Source: Diphasiastrum complanatum
Taxonomy: Eukaryota; Streptophyta; Lycopodiopsida; Lycopodiales; Lycopodiaceae
Assembly: GCA_029204225.1 (NCBI GenBank)
Contig: CM055092.1
Span: 76,537,317-76,601,316, forward strand
Length of the DNA stretch: 64,000 bases
Reading direction: 5' to 3'
The translations under genes were made by a program, and so were the position numbers. This document shows positions 1 to 10,691 of the stretch, piece after piece. The notes under the pieces were generated by a model that saw nothing but the letters and a program-made list of their open reading frames with translations, was not told the DNA's origin and ran no database searches. Each line of letters opens with the position of its first letter. The stretch's first letter is position 1.

Positions 1-1268
1 AGATCAATTAGTAGTAATAATATGTTACATGTGTAGCAAAAGAGAGAGAATCCTGGTCATCAAAAGATTAGGCCGAGTTTACAAATTAAATGTATCAAAT
101 TTAAGATAGGTAACATAACATTTCCAATGCATCAATCTTTCATATGTAATCGAGTTCCATAAATCAATATTGTCATGAATTGATTCTTAACAATCAGTTA
201 CACCAAAACACTGCTTTCTATAGAATTTCCCGTATTCTCATACTCCTTTTTAATATAGATAGTTAAGTTATCACTGAAGACATGAAATTAGAGCCTTGAC
301 ATTCTATTTCATCTTATCGATATACTCAGTACAATTGCAATTGTACTGTTTTTAATAAAAACATGTATTTGCCTAAGTATGATCATACTCAATCGATCTA
401 TGTACTATGTCATTCAAGTTGAACATTGATAATTAAATGAAAATGTAGAGTTACAAATGACAACATAAGTATACTCTGGAATGATAGGACAAAATGAAAC
501 ATCATTCACAATACCACAATTGATATTACAATAGAAAGTAATAAGCATTTCCTTCATTGGTTCTGAGATGAGAGTACAAGGGATCTTTATAGTCTCACGA
601 CTAGCAAAAACAATTACAGTTGTTTAATTTTCGAGCATGAAGGTCAAGATCGAAATAGCTGAATCAATCTTCAGAGATTTCAATCTATAGGTCGCAATAG
701 ATTATGATCTATTTTGATCTTCGGTGCTAAAATGACATGAAATAACAAGTAAAAGCTTTCTAAACTAGTTATTCTATGCCATTTATTCATTATTCTAGTA
801 CGAAATTGGCATATACGGTCTCTATATTAATCTACAGAATCAGCTTTGGCCCTTTTAAACACTGTGAATACGTCTTGTTGGCAATTTCAAGATAAAAATA
901 AAAATCTCAAACACGTTGTGTTGAACTAGAATATTTTGCTATGGCTTGCAACCAGGGGTCTTATGTAATCATATACTTACATTTATTGTAACAGATTGTC
1001 TAAAAAATATTGCACGTCCACTTAAGACTGAATTGTAATCACTTGATAGTTTGCAAATGTCAATCATTGATGGTTTCTTTTGAGGGGATTGTTTAAATTG
1101 CTTAGTGAAAGGAAACATAAAATGATATGAACCATACACATAAATTTTATTCAATGTCTACAATTGCGGATTGTTTTCTGAGCCTAGTAGTCTAACGAAA
1201 CAATTTAGTTGAATTGAGCTTGGTTTGGGCATCCCTTTTGTTGTCACTTTTTCCATAATGTAGCATGT
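1..1268. other. AT-rich DNA with no recognisable gene
   Basis: All six frames are broken by frequent stops, and the only open frame above 60 codons (969-1154, minus) has no recognisable motif. I see no repeats, termini or RNA-like structures here. Confidence 0.6.
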
Positions 1269-1280
1269 ATGGTTGGCACT

Positions 1281-1530
1281 GGATCCAGCAATGGTTTGAA
1301 GCCTCAAATGGCACTTGATCCTTGTGTTCTTTCACAAGCAATACCTATGTTCAGTAGTATGTTGTGTTTGCTGTCATTTTTTCATTACATAATGTGTGTG
1401 ATCAGCATAGGATCCAGCGATGGTTTGAAGCCTCAAATGGCATCCAGTTTGTGTGTTTTTCTCACAAGTAATGCCTATGTAGTGTTGCGATTGTTTGCTG
1501 AGGCATTATGCCCAATTTTTGAAGTGCCTA
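1281..1530. repeat. Two tandem copies of a ~129-bp unit
   Basis: The block beginning GGATCCAGCAATGGTTTGAA at 1281 recurs with a few substitutions at 1410, giving a period of about 129 bp. The similarity continues through a CACAAG(C/T)AAT(A/G)CCTATGT core in each unit. An open frame (1269-1544, plus) crosses both units, so its product is internally repetitive. I take this as a by-product of the repeat rather than evidence of a gene. Confidence 0.75.
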
Positions 1531-2917
1531 AAATGCCCACATAAATGCGCTGGAAATCAACCTAAAGTTGTAAATTCTTATGCATACTGTTTGATACCAT
1601 TTCAAAGAGGTTTGGAGCTGTTTGGACAATGATGAACCATCTGCCATTTTTTCACATAAAAGGTTGTCCATCCTTTGAAAATTGATATATGTATGAGTGG
1701 GCAATACTTTACATAGTGATTCAATGCTAACTCTAATGTTCTTCTCAACTTCTCTATACTAGCTTCTCGCTATACTTTGGGCACTTGAATCTTCGACATC
1801 GTTTCTGGCTTGATACACGAATTTGTTTTGGACCTTGGATATAGCTTATTCAGGTAGGAGTATAAGAGGCATTGGTTTTGTTGATAAGTTACATACAACA
1901 GTAAGGAATGCAAGCCTACTTGTTGATCATTATGAGTAGGAGTCGTTTTTGCTACACGAATAGGCTTTAAAGTACAAAGCATAACTATGGTGAAAAATTA
2001 GGGCCTTTGGCCAAAGTACTCTTGGAGCACATGGATTTGTCCCAGAGTCTTAAACATTCATATAAATTGGTGTCTCTGACCTCACTACTCTTGGAACACA
2101 TGGATTTGTGTGGGAGTCTTAACATTCCTAATCTTGTTTTGAATGTTTTGGCCAGCTCTACGATTTATATATGTAGCACAAGTGTGTTATGACATGTCAT
2201 GATTGCACGAATAGGTTTTTCGCATCTTAAGAGTAGGGTTTTAGCTTGTATACTCTTGGAAAGCATGGATATGCTAAAGAGTCATAACACTAGTACACAA
2301 CTTGTTGGAGACATTCAACAGGCCCAAGGATTAGTATGGCATGGATTTGCCTGAATACCTTAGTAGATACAGTTAATTTTTAATACATAAAAAACTATTT
2401 TGAAGTGATTGAAAGAGACCAATACCACAATACTGATCAGTATTGTAGGTGCCCTGATATTGTTAAGTCAGGTTTTGGCCTATCGCTAAAAAGGGTTACC
2501 ACGTAGGCTGCCCGAGTTTACATCTCAGCCAAACTAGTATAATAAAGTCAAAAAAAACTTGAAACCATAATTGCCAAAAAAAAAAATTGAACATCTAAGT
2601 AGAGAAGACAAAAAAATTTAATGTCAAAACATTGAAAAATGAGAAAAAAAAATTAAAAAAAAAAGGGAGGGGGGGGTGCCCCCACTTTGGGGCACTGGGC
2701 GAATTCAGGTAGATGTTCATTTTAAAAGAAATTGCCACAAATTTTGGACAGATTTTCTACATTACGTAGAAGTACACATGTGCTTTTCCCATTGGTCCAG
2801 AGAAAGCTTAAAAAACAAATAAAAAACATCTTTTGGAAGGGCCCTCTTGACATTAGAATTTTTTCTAATTGAATGCATTTAAGAATTACTGTTCGGTGAC
2901 TGGTATCAAACAATAAT
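1531..2917. other. Anonymous DNA with a ~70-bp degenerate tandem repeat
   Basis: CTCTTGGAGCACATGGATTTG at about 2020 recurs as a near copy at about 2090 (period about 70 bp), each followed by a GAGTCTTAA block. A weaker third copy starts near 2251. A poly-A/poly-G tract lies at 2640-2680. No coding similarity is recognised. Confidence 0.5.
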
Positions 2918-2929
2918 TTGCCGCTTTTT

Positions 2930-3604
2930 ATTTTTCACAGTCGACAAGAAGAACGGACGGTCTGCCAAATGCATGATCACTCATGCTTCATTGCCCAACT
3001 CGTTCTGGCAACATGTTGTGTCGACAACAACATATGGAATCGATGTATATCTAAAGGCTTACATGACAACAAAACTTCTCATGAAGTTTGGACTGGATTC
3101 AAACCTTCATCAAAGCATTTAAGAGTCTTTGGATGCACTGCCTATGCTCACGTCCAAAAGGACACAAAAAGAAATTAGATGGACATTCTTTCAAGACTAT
3201 TTTTGTTGGCTATTGATCCTCTAATGGGATGTATCGACTGTACAGTATCGAAACATGTAAAGTTGCAGAGATGTGACTTTCATTAAAGATCAGTTTATTG
3301 ATCTGAAGAGCAATGACTAGATGTAGTCTATAAATTCTGCCCAACAATTGATGCATTTTGAAATACTACTTCGATTCCTTCAAGCAGTTAGCTAGTATGG
3401 TCAAATTCAGAGGAAGATAAAGAAGCTGCAACTCAGGAGCAGCCGACACAGCCAAATTTTGCAACCAGAAGCTCCAACTAAAACATCAACAAGAATTCAA
3501 ACTCAATTTGTTTGATACTATGAGTTTGCTCACTACTCTATACAGCAGCCAACCATAGTTGAAGAAGCAATGTCACAGACTGATTCAGACTCTAGAGGAA
3601 AGCT
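2930..3604 (+). pseudogene. Ty1/copia integrase-to-RT linker fragment
   Basis: The reading frame shows the C-terminal integrase signature of copia Pol: HEVWTGFKPSSKHLRVFGC followed by TAYAHV. A degraded stretch continues after a stop at 3176-3178 and resembles the usual YSSNGMYRLY region and the VEEA linker that precedes copia RT. Several stops and frameshifts are present. The catalytic part of integrase and all of RT are absent. The fragment ends at the start of the LTR-like block at 3605, which probably inserted into it; the expected continuation is not found elsewhere in the window. Confidence 0.75.
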
Positions 3605-4330
3605 TGTTGTGGGTATTTTCGTGTATATAAATAAAATAGCCAGAAGTAGTAGAAATAAGTTGCGAGGGTCGTGGCTTCCTGCGTGTATAAGTCCATAAGC
3701 CAATGAGCCCTTGTAAATAATTTATAATAATTTATTTTTGGATAAAGTAGACTTTGGGCCATGTGATTAAAATATTATTAGAAGGCCAAAGTTTAAGTTA
3801 ACTTAAGTTCTCTAAGTTTTGTAATTAGTCAAAAGTCAAAGTGGTGGTAGGTGGGGTGTGCTTCCTTGTGCACCATAGATTAGTTTGTTTTTTTTTTTAA
3901 GGGTTAGGATTTCAAGCCAATAGGAAGCAAGGGGCAAGGGCCACCCCAAAGATAAAAAGGCACTCCTTGTACACCATTTTACATGCTAATAGAAAAGAGG
4001 AAACTCTACCATTTTGGAGAGCCAAAGCATTTGCTTTTTGTTCATTCTTCTATTTGCTTTCCATTTTGTATTGTTGTTGATTTAGTATTCTTAAAGCTTC
4101 TCCTTTAGCATAAGATGTTGCGTGGGCTACCTCCCTCTAACTCTCTCTCTCATCTCTTTTCACCTACTGTCTTGATGAATGTATGTGGTTAGTGGAAGTT
4201 AGAGCTAAAGTGGGGTAAAGTTAGAAAAGCATCTAAACTAGCAACTAAACTAAGTTAGGTTCCTATCCAAGTGTTCTAACCCTTTTGACAGGTGGAGAAC
4301 TGCTCACCATCAGACTTCATACTCCTTGCA
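3605..4330 (+). mobile_element. Putative gypsy-type LTR (5' LTR or solo LTR)
   Basis: The block starts TGTTGTGGGT and ends CTCCTTGCA, so it has TG...CA termini. It is 726 bp long and is followed after one base by a primer-binding-site-like sequence, as expected of a 5' LTR. A TATA-like GATAAAAAGG lies at about 3950. No second copy was found by eye, so the element is either truncated or its 3' LTR lies outside the window. The 5' end was set from the TG dinucleotide and the abrupt end of the copia fragment; it is inferred, not shown by a duplicated target. Confidence 0.55.
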
Positions 4331-4331
4331 G

Positions 4332-4349
4332 TGGCGCCGTTGTCGGGGA
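4332..4349 (+). other. Primer-binding site, tRNA-Asp type
   Basis: TGGCGCCGTTGTCGGGGA differs by one transition from the primer-binding site complementary to the 3' end of plant tRNA-Asp, which is typical of Athila/Tat gypsy elements. It sits one base after the CA end of the upstream LTR-like block. The methyltransferase-like gene begins about 150 bp downstream. Confidence 0.7.
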
Positions 4350-4499
4350 TAGGCCATCTCTAACTAGTTCTAGTGGTCTTTTTAGTTGCTTTGCTTTTTC
4401 TAGTGTATTTAGGTGGATTTGGGGGTAGTTTAGACTTGATTTGCTTGTTTTATTGTGATTGGATTGTTGTAAGCTAGTGGAGGAGGTGTGAAAAAGAAA

Positions 4500-5105
4500 A
4501 TGAAGACCAAGGTTCAAGAAGAAAGTGCAGAACCATCCAAGAAATCAAAGAAACAACCACCAAAATAATATAAAAAGGACAAAGAAACTAAATAGCACAA
4601 CTCATTTGAAGAAGAAAGTGAAGAAAACATGCATGGCTTTATGTTAAGTAGTGAAGTTTTTAGTTTTGAACAAAATCATATACGAGAGATTGTGGTCGGA
4701 AATAAATTGGTCTGCCATCGTATTTTTAGTTGCCAATTTCTAATATTTATAGACCACCCGTTGATCCAGGTACACAACGAAGACCTCTCGAAGTATGGGC
4801 ACCTCATAATGTGCATGTATTAAATTTAATGAAGAAAATGAAACTTAATTCTCATGCCATTGTAGTTCCGTTCATCGTTTTAGTATATCATGCATAATGC
4901 CCAGCCAAGAAAGACTTCAAGGAAGAAAAAACAATCAGTTATAATTACTTTGTAATTGGTAAGTCGCATTTCACAGAGGCTCGTAAACAATTGATGGTCA
5001 TGTACCATGCCTATATGGTTTTTGATTTTGTTGATTGCAAGGTTTTCGTAGAGTTAATGATTGAAGAAGAAAAAAAACTTTTAGCTTGGGATCGTAATAA
5101 TGATA
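4500..5105 (+). pseudogene. ParB-like domain, 5' part of ParB-DNA methyltransferase gene (degenerate)
   Basis: The first ATG after the primer-binding site (4500) opens a Lys/Glu-rich leader interrupted by stops. From about 4690 another frame reads as a ParB/sulfiredoxin-type N-terminal domain. It has LPISNIYRPPVD at the start, RPLEVWAPHN and a KMKL..HAIVVPFIVL strand, then the ParB box-like VIGKSHFTEARKQLM, and last a LAWDRNND segment matching the 'LA.AEN' end of ParB domains. One in-frame TAA lies after VLVYHA (about 4897). Copia-A interrupts the frame at 5106. Removing Copia-A and one TSD copy continues the same frame into 21484, giving ...RNND-NDYQAKM. ParB-N domains bind or cut DNA or hydrolyse CTP; in phages and bacteria they are commonly fused to DNA methylases. 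The true start and any upstream exon are uncertain. Confidence 0.6.
5101..5105. other. Target-site duplication of Copia-A, left copy
   Basis: TGATA immediately precedes the TG of the Copia-A 5' LTR and is repeated at 21479-21483 after the 3' LTR. Confidence 0.85.
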
Positions 5106-5926
5106 TGAAGAAACAAAATGTTTCGAGCCACAAAGCTTTGCTAGCTTTCGAGCTCAAGTCTGCAGAAACACAAGGGAGTAGCCCAGACGTAAACAGAAAA
5201 GCTTTGAGGACCAAAGACACGAAGACAACGGTCAAATGTTCGTTGACTGAAGGCCACTTGAACATGAAGGAAAAACGTTCGTGGACCCAAGGAAATCTGA
5301 TGGCAAGGCCAAAGAGGGAGAAGAAGACACGAAGACCCAAGGGGCGGCGGATCTCCACGCATCAAAGTACAAAGGAGATCATGAAAGTACAAGGAGAATG
5401 TTATCCTAAAGAGACTGCCAGGATACCATTTGAACGTGCCTAATCAGCCGTTCTTGTAATCCCTTGATCAGCAAATCATGTCCTCCTCTCTACATACTTG
5501 TAGATCCTGATTATTAACTATGCACAAGCAATAGATTGGCAATATACCAATGTAAGTTGAGCACCGTGTAGCCAGCCAATGTTCAAGAAGTCCACTAGTA
5601 AGCGTGACAAGTTTTGATTCGCAAAAGACATAGTTTCTTTTTGCGCCGACACGCTGTGTGGTCTGTCACAACAGCGCTTAAGGAATTCTCTGATAACGTA
5701 GTAGATGTTTATACAGATGAGCTTCTTGTCTTGAACATGATCGAATGATTTATTGTTTGATAATTGTATGTTTGTAATCAGCTGATTTAATCTTATTCCG
5801 CACACTGGTTTTACCTTATTGAATGCATAACTAAATTACACATAGGTCAACAGTGTTTGTCCTCACCTTGGAAGATTGTAAATCTTGTCACTAGATATCC
5901 ACCGCCTTGATCAGAGATTCTCAACA
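5106..5926 (+). repeat. Copia-A 5' LTR
   Basis: This 821-bp block matches 20645-21478 over most of its length, for example the shared TTTCGAGCTCAAGTCTGC and TGTCCTCCTCTCTACATACT. It contains about 80 bp (roughly 5395-5475) absent from the 3' LTR. It ends ...TCTCAACA just before the primer-binding site. The 150-codon open frame at 4991-5443 runs across the boundary between host exon and LTR and is not a gene. Confidence 0.85.
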
Positions 5927-5927
5927 G

Positions 5928-5940
5928 TGGTATCAGAGCC
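5928..5940 (+). other. Copia-A primer-binding site (initiator tRNA-Met type)
   Basis: TGGTATCAGAGCC is complementary to the 3' end of the initiator methionine tRNA, the standard plant copia primer. It starts one base after the LTR. Confidence 0.9.
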
Positions 5941-6048
5941 ACAAGCTCATATCCGAGACCTGATATAGCTAAAGAGCTATCGGATCCAGGAGACAAGCAT
6001 TCAAAACAAAAAACTTAAAAGAATAGCTGAAGAACACAATATATAGCA

Positions 6049-6417
6049 ATGGCATCGATCAGCAATATACAGTCAAAGATATGCACAATCCTCGACTCAG
6101 CCGGGTCGAACTTCCTAGCGTGGAAGATAAAGACCTCTCTCATATTGAAGGGAGAAGGGCTATGGCCCTAGGTAGACGGCACCAAAGAGATGCCTACAAC
6201 CACCGGCAAAGAGCTACGAGAACAAAGAGAGAAGAACGACAAGGCAGTAGCCGTGTTGTCATCTTCCATCGAAGATAGCCTGACGCTTGACCTCGCGACA
6301 CTCTCTCTAATACAAGAGAGGTGTGGGATACATTGCTTACCAGATTTTAGATGAAATCACGCAGCCAGATCATGCTTCTTGAAGATCAGCTGACGAATAG
6401 TAGCAAAAATACTCAAG
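6049..6417 (+). pseudogene. Copia-A gag N-terminal fragment
   Basis: The frame starts with ATG 109 bp after the primer-binding site and reads as a copia gag of the UBN2 type: SNFLAWKIKTSLILKGEGLW, then a TAG, then TTTGKELREQREKNDKA and a REVWDTLL-like segment with frameshifts. It ends near 6417 where the LTR of Copia-E begins. The zinc-knuckle part and protease are missing from this element. Confidence 0.7.
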
Positions 6418-6418
6418 A

Positions 6419-7460
6419 TGAATGATTCATACAAAATTGCTCAAATGAACAATACAGTAGTGAGACAAAAATTGCACTCTGCTTAATATCAACAGTGAGT
6501 ACAATGGCTTGAAGTAATAACTTCAGCTTGTTGAGCATGATAACGTTGGCTACAGAAGAAAAATCTCGAAGGTGTGAAAATCCCGAAGTTGCTTTTAAAG
6601 CGAAGGTAGAGAAATGCGAAAAACTCGACAATGTCTTTAAAATGAAATTTGGTTACAGTGTCGCATTTTTTTCGAAGGTGCAAAAATACAAAAACTCGAC
6701 AGTGCCTTCAAAATGAAATTTGGTCATAGTGTCGCATTTTTTCCGAAGGTGCGAAGGTGCCTTAGAACAAAAAATGTTTTAAGGAAAAACGAAGTTTTGA
6801 AAAAAATGCAAAGGTCCGAAATATGTTGTCGGCCTTTGGCTATTTTTAGGATGCTCATTGTTAAGGCTGAGCATAATAAATCTAACATTGCCCCTTAATG
6901 TAGATCCTGAAAAACTTTGATCTTCAGATTTAACATATCGTTAAATCTGAGATGTTGCTCCTTTGATAGAGCCTTTGTGAAGTAAATCTAAGATGTTGCT
7001 CCTTTGATCTAGCCTTTGTGAAGTAATTTGTTGCCATGCAGTTTGTTCTGCAGAAAACCAATGCTACTTTCTTGCTATGCATTTTCTCTCTAAGGTAATG
7101 ATACCTGATTTTGATATGTTTGCTTCGAGAGTGAAATCTCGGAGTGAGAGATAATGCTATTGTACTTTGATTATCACAATAGATTGTTGTAGGAAGTGTT
7201 TGTGCAAGGTTGAGGTTTGCAAGCAGTTGCCTTAGACAGATAGCTTCTTTGGTTGCATTTGTGGCAGCTATCTATTAGAATTCCGTTGATGATAATGCAA
7301 CCGAGGTCTGCTTCCAGCTGTTCCATGAGATTGGGCCTTGGTTGTATAAAAATACAAATCCAAAAGTTGATTTTCTGGTATCGATATCTCCTACCCAATC
7401 TGCATCTGTGTAGGCTTCAAGGATGTTGGCAATTTGGCTGCCTCCATAGCAGATGCTGAG
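6419..7460 (-). mobile_element. Copia-E: 3' LTR plus RNase H remnant, reverse strand
   Basis: On the minus strand, 7460 to about 6900 reads as copia RNase H: ICYGGSQIANILEAYTDADW, VGDIDTRKSTFGFVFLY, GPISWNSWKQTSVALSSTE, then FTPRFHSRSKHIKI. A purine tract TTAAGGGGCAA (6888-6898) precedes an LTR starting TGTTAGATTT at 6887. The other LTR end is placed at about 6419, where Copia-A gag stops. The 5' part of the element is missing: RNase H is cut at about 7460 where gypsy sequence begins. Frameshifts and stops make it non-functional. Confidence 0.7.
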
Positions 7461-7474
7461 AGTTTTCGTAAACA

Positions 7475-7952
7475 CTGCCCAAAAGTAGATGTTATGATAG
7501 TTGGACTAATGGTATCAAGGGCCATAGTAGATGCGGGATCTGTTGTTAAAATTTTAAGCTTGGAACTTGACCGCCTAGGATTCAATGTAGAACTAGCCAC
7601 CCTTACTGCCTTGAAGTTAGCCAACAATTCTATCATCAAACCAGAAGGTGAGTTACGTAACATCCTCATAACCGTAGCCGGGAAAGCAATTGCAGTGGAT
7701 TATTGTGTGATGCGAATGTATGCTGGAAATAGGGGGTACTCCATGTTGTTAGGACGACTGTATGGTGGATATCCTAGTAGGGGTACTTATTTTGGGAGAG
7801 GTAAGGGGCGAGTAGTAGTAGATGGTTTCCCAGAGGTGCTCCAATCTGAACGAGCTCCACTGCCTGCCACCGAATGGGAGAAAGTGACAGATAGCGAAGA
7901 AGGTCCTACCGAGAGTGATGTTGACGAAATATTGGAACTGGAATGGAATGCA
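7475..7952 (+). pseudogene. Gypsy-K aspartic protease region
   Basis: The frame reads VDVMIVGLMVSRAIVDAGS, then LDRLGF, LANNSIIKPEGEL and YSMLLGRLYGG, the layout of a Ty3/gypsy retropepsin of the Tat/Athila type (active-site D-[ST]-G seen here as D-A-G, flap, then ILGR). It is truncated at its 5' end by the junction with Copia-E and interrupted at 7953 by Copia-B. The frame resumes in 13848 after Copia-B and one copy of the TSD are removed. The changed DAG triad and later stops mean it is inactive. Confidence 0.7.
7948..7952. other. Target-site duplication of Copia-B, left copy
   Basis: ATGCA precedes the 5' LTR and is repeated exactly at 13843-13847. Confidence 0.95.
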
Positions 7953-8601
7953 TGTGAAAGATTCAACTAGTTTCATCACATTTTGCAATATTTCCATATT
8001 TGGCATATTGAGGCCGAAACTTGTTTTAGACTTAGAGATTGACTTTTCAAAGTTCATTAGTCTAAATTTCATTTGAATAAACATTTTTTGAATGTGTGGG
8101 AAAGATAGAATGCGAGTTTGAGTAGATTCAATTTGAATAAGTTGGGTACATTGAATCTAGACCCAAAATTGGTAGGGTTAGCATTTTGGTGGGAAAGCCA
8201 AGTGGCCAAATAGGATTTGGACCTGTTATAAAAGGATGTAACTCGTGGAGAGAGTCATCTTCTCTCTTCTCTATCTCATTTCATGCTTATACATGGTTCT
8301 CTTGGGTTCTACTATCCATTGGTGCACTATCTTGGTGATTGCTTGCAATTCTATGTGTAGAATGATCTATATTTGCTATTTTGGATCCACACGTGTGAAA
8401 TACAGTAGCTTGTTGGTTTTGTACGGACAGCAACAGTACATAATCATTTCATTCAAGTTTGATCAAGTTCTATTAGTGTTTGCATCTCAAATTGTGTGTA
8501 GATACTGATTTTTCTACATTGGTGAAATTGGTAGTGTATTTCTCTTTCTAATCAAAGATCATTCAAGTAGATTGGATCTTAAGGATCTGAAATCTTTCAC
8601 A
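7953..8601 (+). repeat. Copia-B 5' LTR
   Basis: This 649-bp LTR starts TGTGAAAGATT and ends AATCTTTCACA. A TATA-like TATAAAAGGATG at about 8226 is the likely promoter, followed by a CT-rich leader (TCTTCTCTCTTCTCTATC). The 87-codon frame inside it (8245-8508) recurs in the other LTR and is not a gene. Confidence 0.95.
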
Positions 8602-8613
8602 TGGTATCAGAGC
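8602..8613 (+). other. Copia-B primer-binding site (initiator tRNA-Met type)
   Basis: TGGTATCAGAGC directly abuts the 5' LTR and matches the initiator-Met primer site. Confidence 0.95.
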
Positions 8614-9200
8614 TTGTGTTTCAGGTTATGAAGGAGGAAATCAGATCTATCAATGATTTGGTGAAGATATCAAGTCTAGAGCATGCTAGAGAGGATTCTA
8701 CACCAAAATCAGATTTTTTGCTTTTGTAGATTGGATCTTTTGTAGATCAAAACACTAAATAGGTCAATATACTTGTTCAATTTCGTTTTTTGAATTCACA
8801 TGCTGGATTTGGCCGATTTTTGGATCATTGGTTCAGCCTAAGTGGTGGCTTATAGATTGCATATCAAATTTTCAGCATTTGCATGTAGATTTGGAATAGT
8901 CAATTTTTTGTGATTTTGTCAAAACCCTAATTTTGATTGGATCTCTAGATAGTGAGGTTGCTGGACTACATTTGAGTGTGTTTCAATCTTAGAAAGTGGC
9001 AAAAGTCATTAGATTGAGGATAGATTATAGGTTGATCAAGATTCCATGATTCTATGTGTTGATTTGCTTGGATAAGTGCTAGAAGAGAATTTGTGAGATA
9101 GTTTCAAATCTTGGTGATTTCTTTTGAAAGTATTTGTTGTTGTTCAAAGGAGTGTTTTGTGCATTGAAGTAGGTTGGAAGAGAAGATCAGGTCAGTGCTA
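8614..9200 (+). other. Copia-B untranslated leader
   Basis: Between the primer-binding site and the likely gag start (ATG at about 9202, MATSIGVMLEANDRLTSSNY) no domain is visible. An upstream in-frame ATG at 9124 adds 26 residues that look unrelated to gag, so I prefer the 9202 start. Confidence 0.6.
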
Positions 9201-9201
9201 C

Positions 9202-9861
9202 ATGGCAACCTCAATTGGAGTCATGTTGGAAGCCAATGATAGGCTTACCTCAAGTAACTATTCATTATGGAAAGTGAGGATGGAGTCACTTCTTGAGATG
9301 AATGATGTTTTGGATATTGTTGTAGGTTTGGAGGAGAGACCAGCAACACAACAAGATCAATTGAGGTATGACAAGAGGGCCAAAAAGGCTCTACACATGA
9401 TAAAGATGAATATTACCAATGAACTTGTCAAGGAAGTTGGTAAGTGCACATCATCTTTGGAAGCTTGGAATTCATTAAAGAAGCTTTATGAATCCAAGTC
9501 TACTTCTAGAGTGTTGACTCTAAGAAGGCAAATCTTTTCTTGTTTGCAAAAGAATGAAAAAAGTCCAAGTACTTTTGTTTTGAGAATGAAAGCATTGAAT
9601 GATGAGTTAGCTTGCATAGATGAAAGCATTAAGGAAGGAGAGCTTATTCAAGTGATTCTAAAGGGCAAGATCAAGTGGATGCTTCTTCAAGTGGCAAAAA
9701 GAAGGATAGATCAAAGCTCAAGTGCTTCTATTGTGGCATCAAAGGACACTTTGCAAGTGAGTGCTACAAGAAGAAGAGAGATCAAGGAGACAAGCAAGGT
9801 AATCTTACTTTTGATAAGGATGGTTTGGATGTGCAAGATGCAAATGATGATGCTTTTGTGA
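9202..9861 (+). pseudogene. Copia-B gag (UBN2-type), frameshifted by internal deletion
   Basis: Residues read as copia gag: LTSSNYSLWKVRMESLLEMN, GLEERPATQQDQ, KEVGKCTSSLEAWNSLKKLY and SRVLTLRRQIFSCLQKNE. After GELIQVIL the frame runs into an alternative frame of the zinc-knuckle region. Compared with Copia-C (41350-41560, minus), about 200 bp of the gag C-terminal linker is deleted here, and this shifts the frame. The correct downstream frame continues as 9675-10691. Gag normally packages the RNA in virus-like particles; this copy would make a truncated protein. Confidence 0.85.
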
Positions 9862-10691
9862 TGTCTTCATGTATGCTTGCTAATGATGGAGATCTAGATC
9901 TTTGGTGGATTGATAGTGGAGCAAGTTCACACATGACCTTTCACAAAGAGTACTTCACTTCTTTGTTGGCATATGGAGATGACAAGAGGGTGATCTACAC
10001 GGCCAATGATGGTGAGTGTGCAATCAAAGGGATTGGCACAATTCCTATTTCTCTCTCTACAAATAGGAATGTTCATTTGGAGGATGTCTTGTTTATTTCA
10101 TCTATTACCAAGAATTTGCTTAGTGTGAGTCAAATGCTAAGTAAGGGCCTCAAGGTGGAGTTTGATGGAGATGCTTGTTTGATCAAAAGGAAGAATGTCT
10201 TGATTGGAAAAGGTAAAAGACAAGGGAAGTTGTTCAAACTTGATACTTGTGTTATTGCTGACCAAGTTGGATGTGTTGCAAGGGAGCAAATTTCTATTCA
10301 AGAGGTTTGGCACAAAAGGATGGGACACCTCAACTTCAAGTCATTGGAGGTAATGGCAAGGAAGAAGGTTGTGATTGGTCTTCCAAGTTTCTTAAGTAAT
10401 GACAAGCATGTTTGTGAGTCTTGTGCTTTGTCTAAGTCACATAGACTACCTTATACTAGATCTATTTCTAGATCTACAAAGCCTTTTCAACTTGTACATT
10501 CGGATATTCATGGATTTACTACAATTAGCAATAGTGGAGCTAAGATGTATGTAACATTCATTGATGATTTTAGTAGATTTTGTTGGATCTATCTACTAAA
10601 GAGCAAGGATGAAGTGTATGATGTCTTTGTCAAGTTCAAGAATGCAAGGGAGAACCAATTTTTCCACAAAGATCAAGTGCTTGAGAGGTGA
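9675..10691 (+). pseudogene. Copia-B zinc knuckle, protease, pre-integrase and integrase start
   Basis: In order the frame shows a CCHC knuckle (CFYCGIKGHFASEC), the aspartic protease DSGASSHMTFHKEYF, a GAG-pre-integrase VWHKRMGHLNFKSLE with the HHCC finger (HVCESCALSKSHRLPY), and the start of the integrase core (LVHSDIHGF, TFIDDFSRFCWIYLL). The usual FVKF segment follows. It ends in a frameshift at about 10685; integrase continues in the next frame (10609-11046). Protease and HHCC residues look intact, unlike most copies in this window. Confidence 0.85.

Noticed and set aside
4629-4823. 64-codon frame overlapping the ParB region as gypsy gag
   Set aside because: It overlaps the ParB frame in another register and has no CCHC knuckle or gag motif; the ParB frame has multiple conserved blocks.
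4991-5443. 150-codon frame as a gene
   Set aside because: It runs from the ParB exon across the TSD into the Copia-A LTR; the second half is LTR sequence.
8245-8508. 87-codon frame repeated at 13486-13749 as a possible duplicated gene
   Set aside because: Both copies lie inside the two LTRs of Copia-B at the same offset; the duplication is the LTR pair itself.
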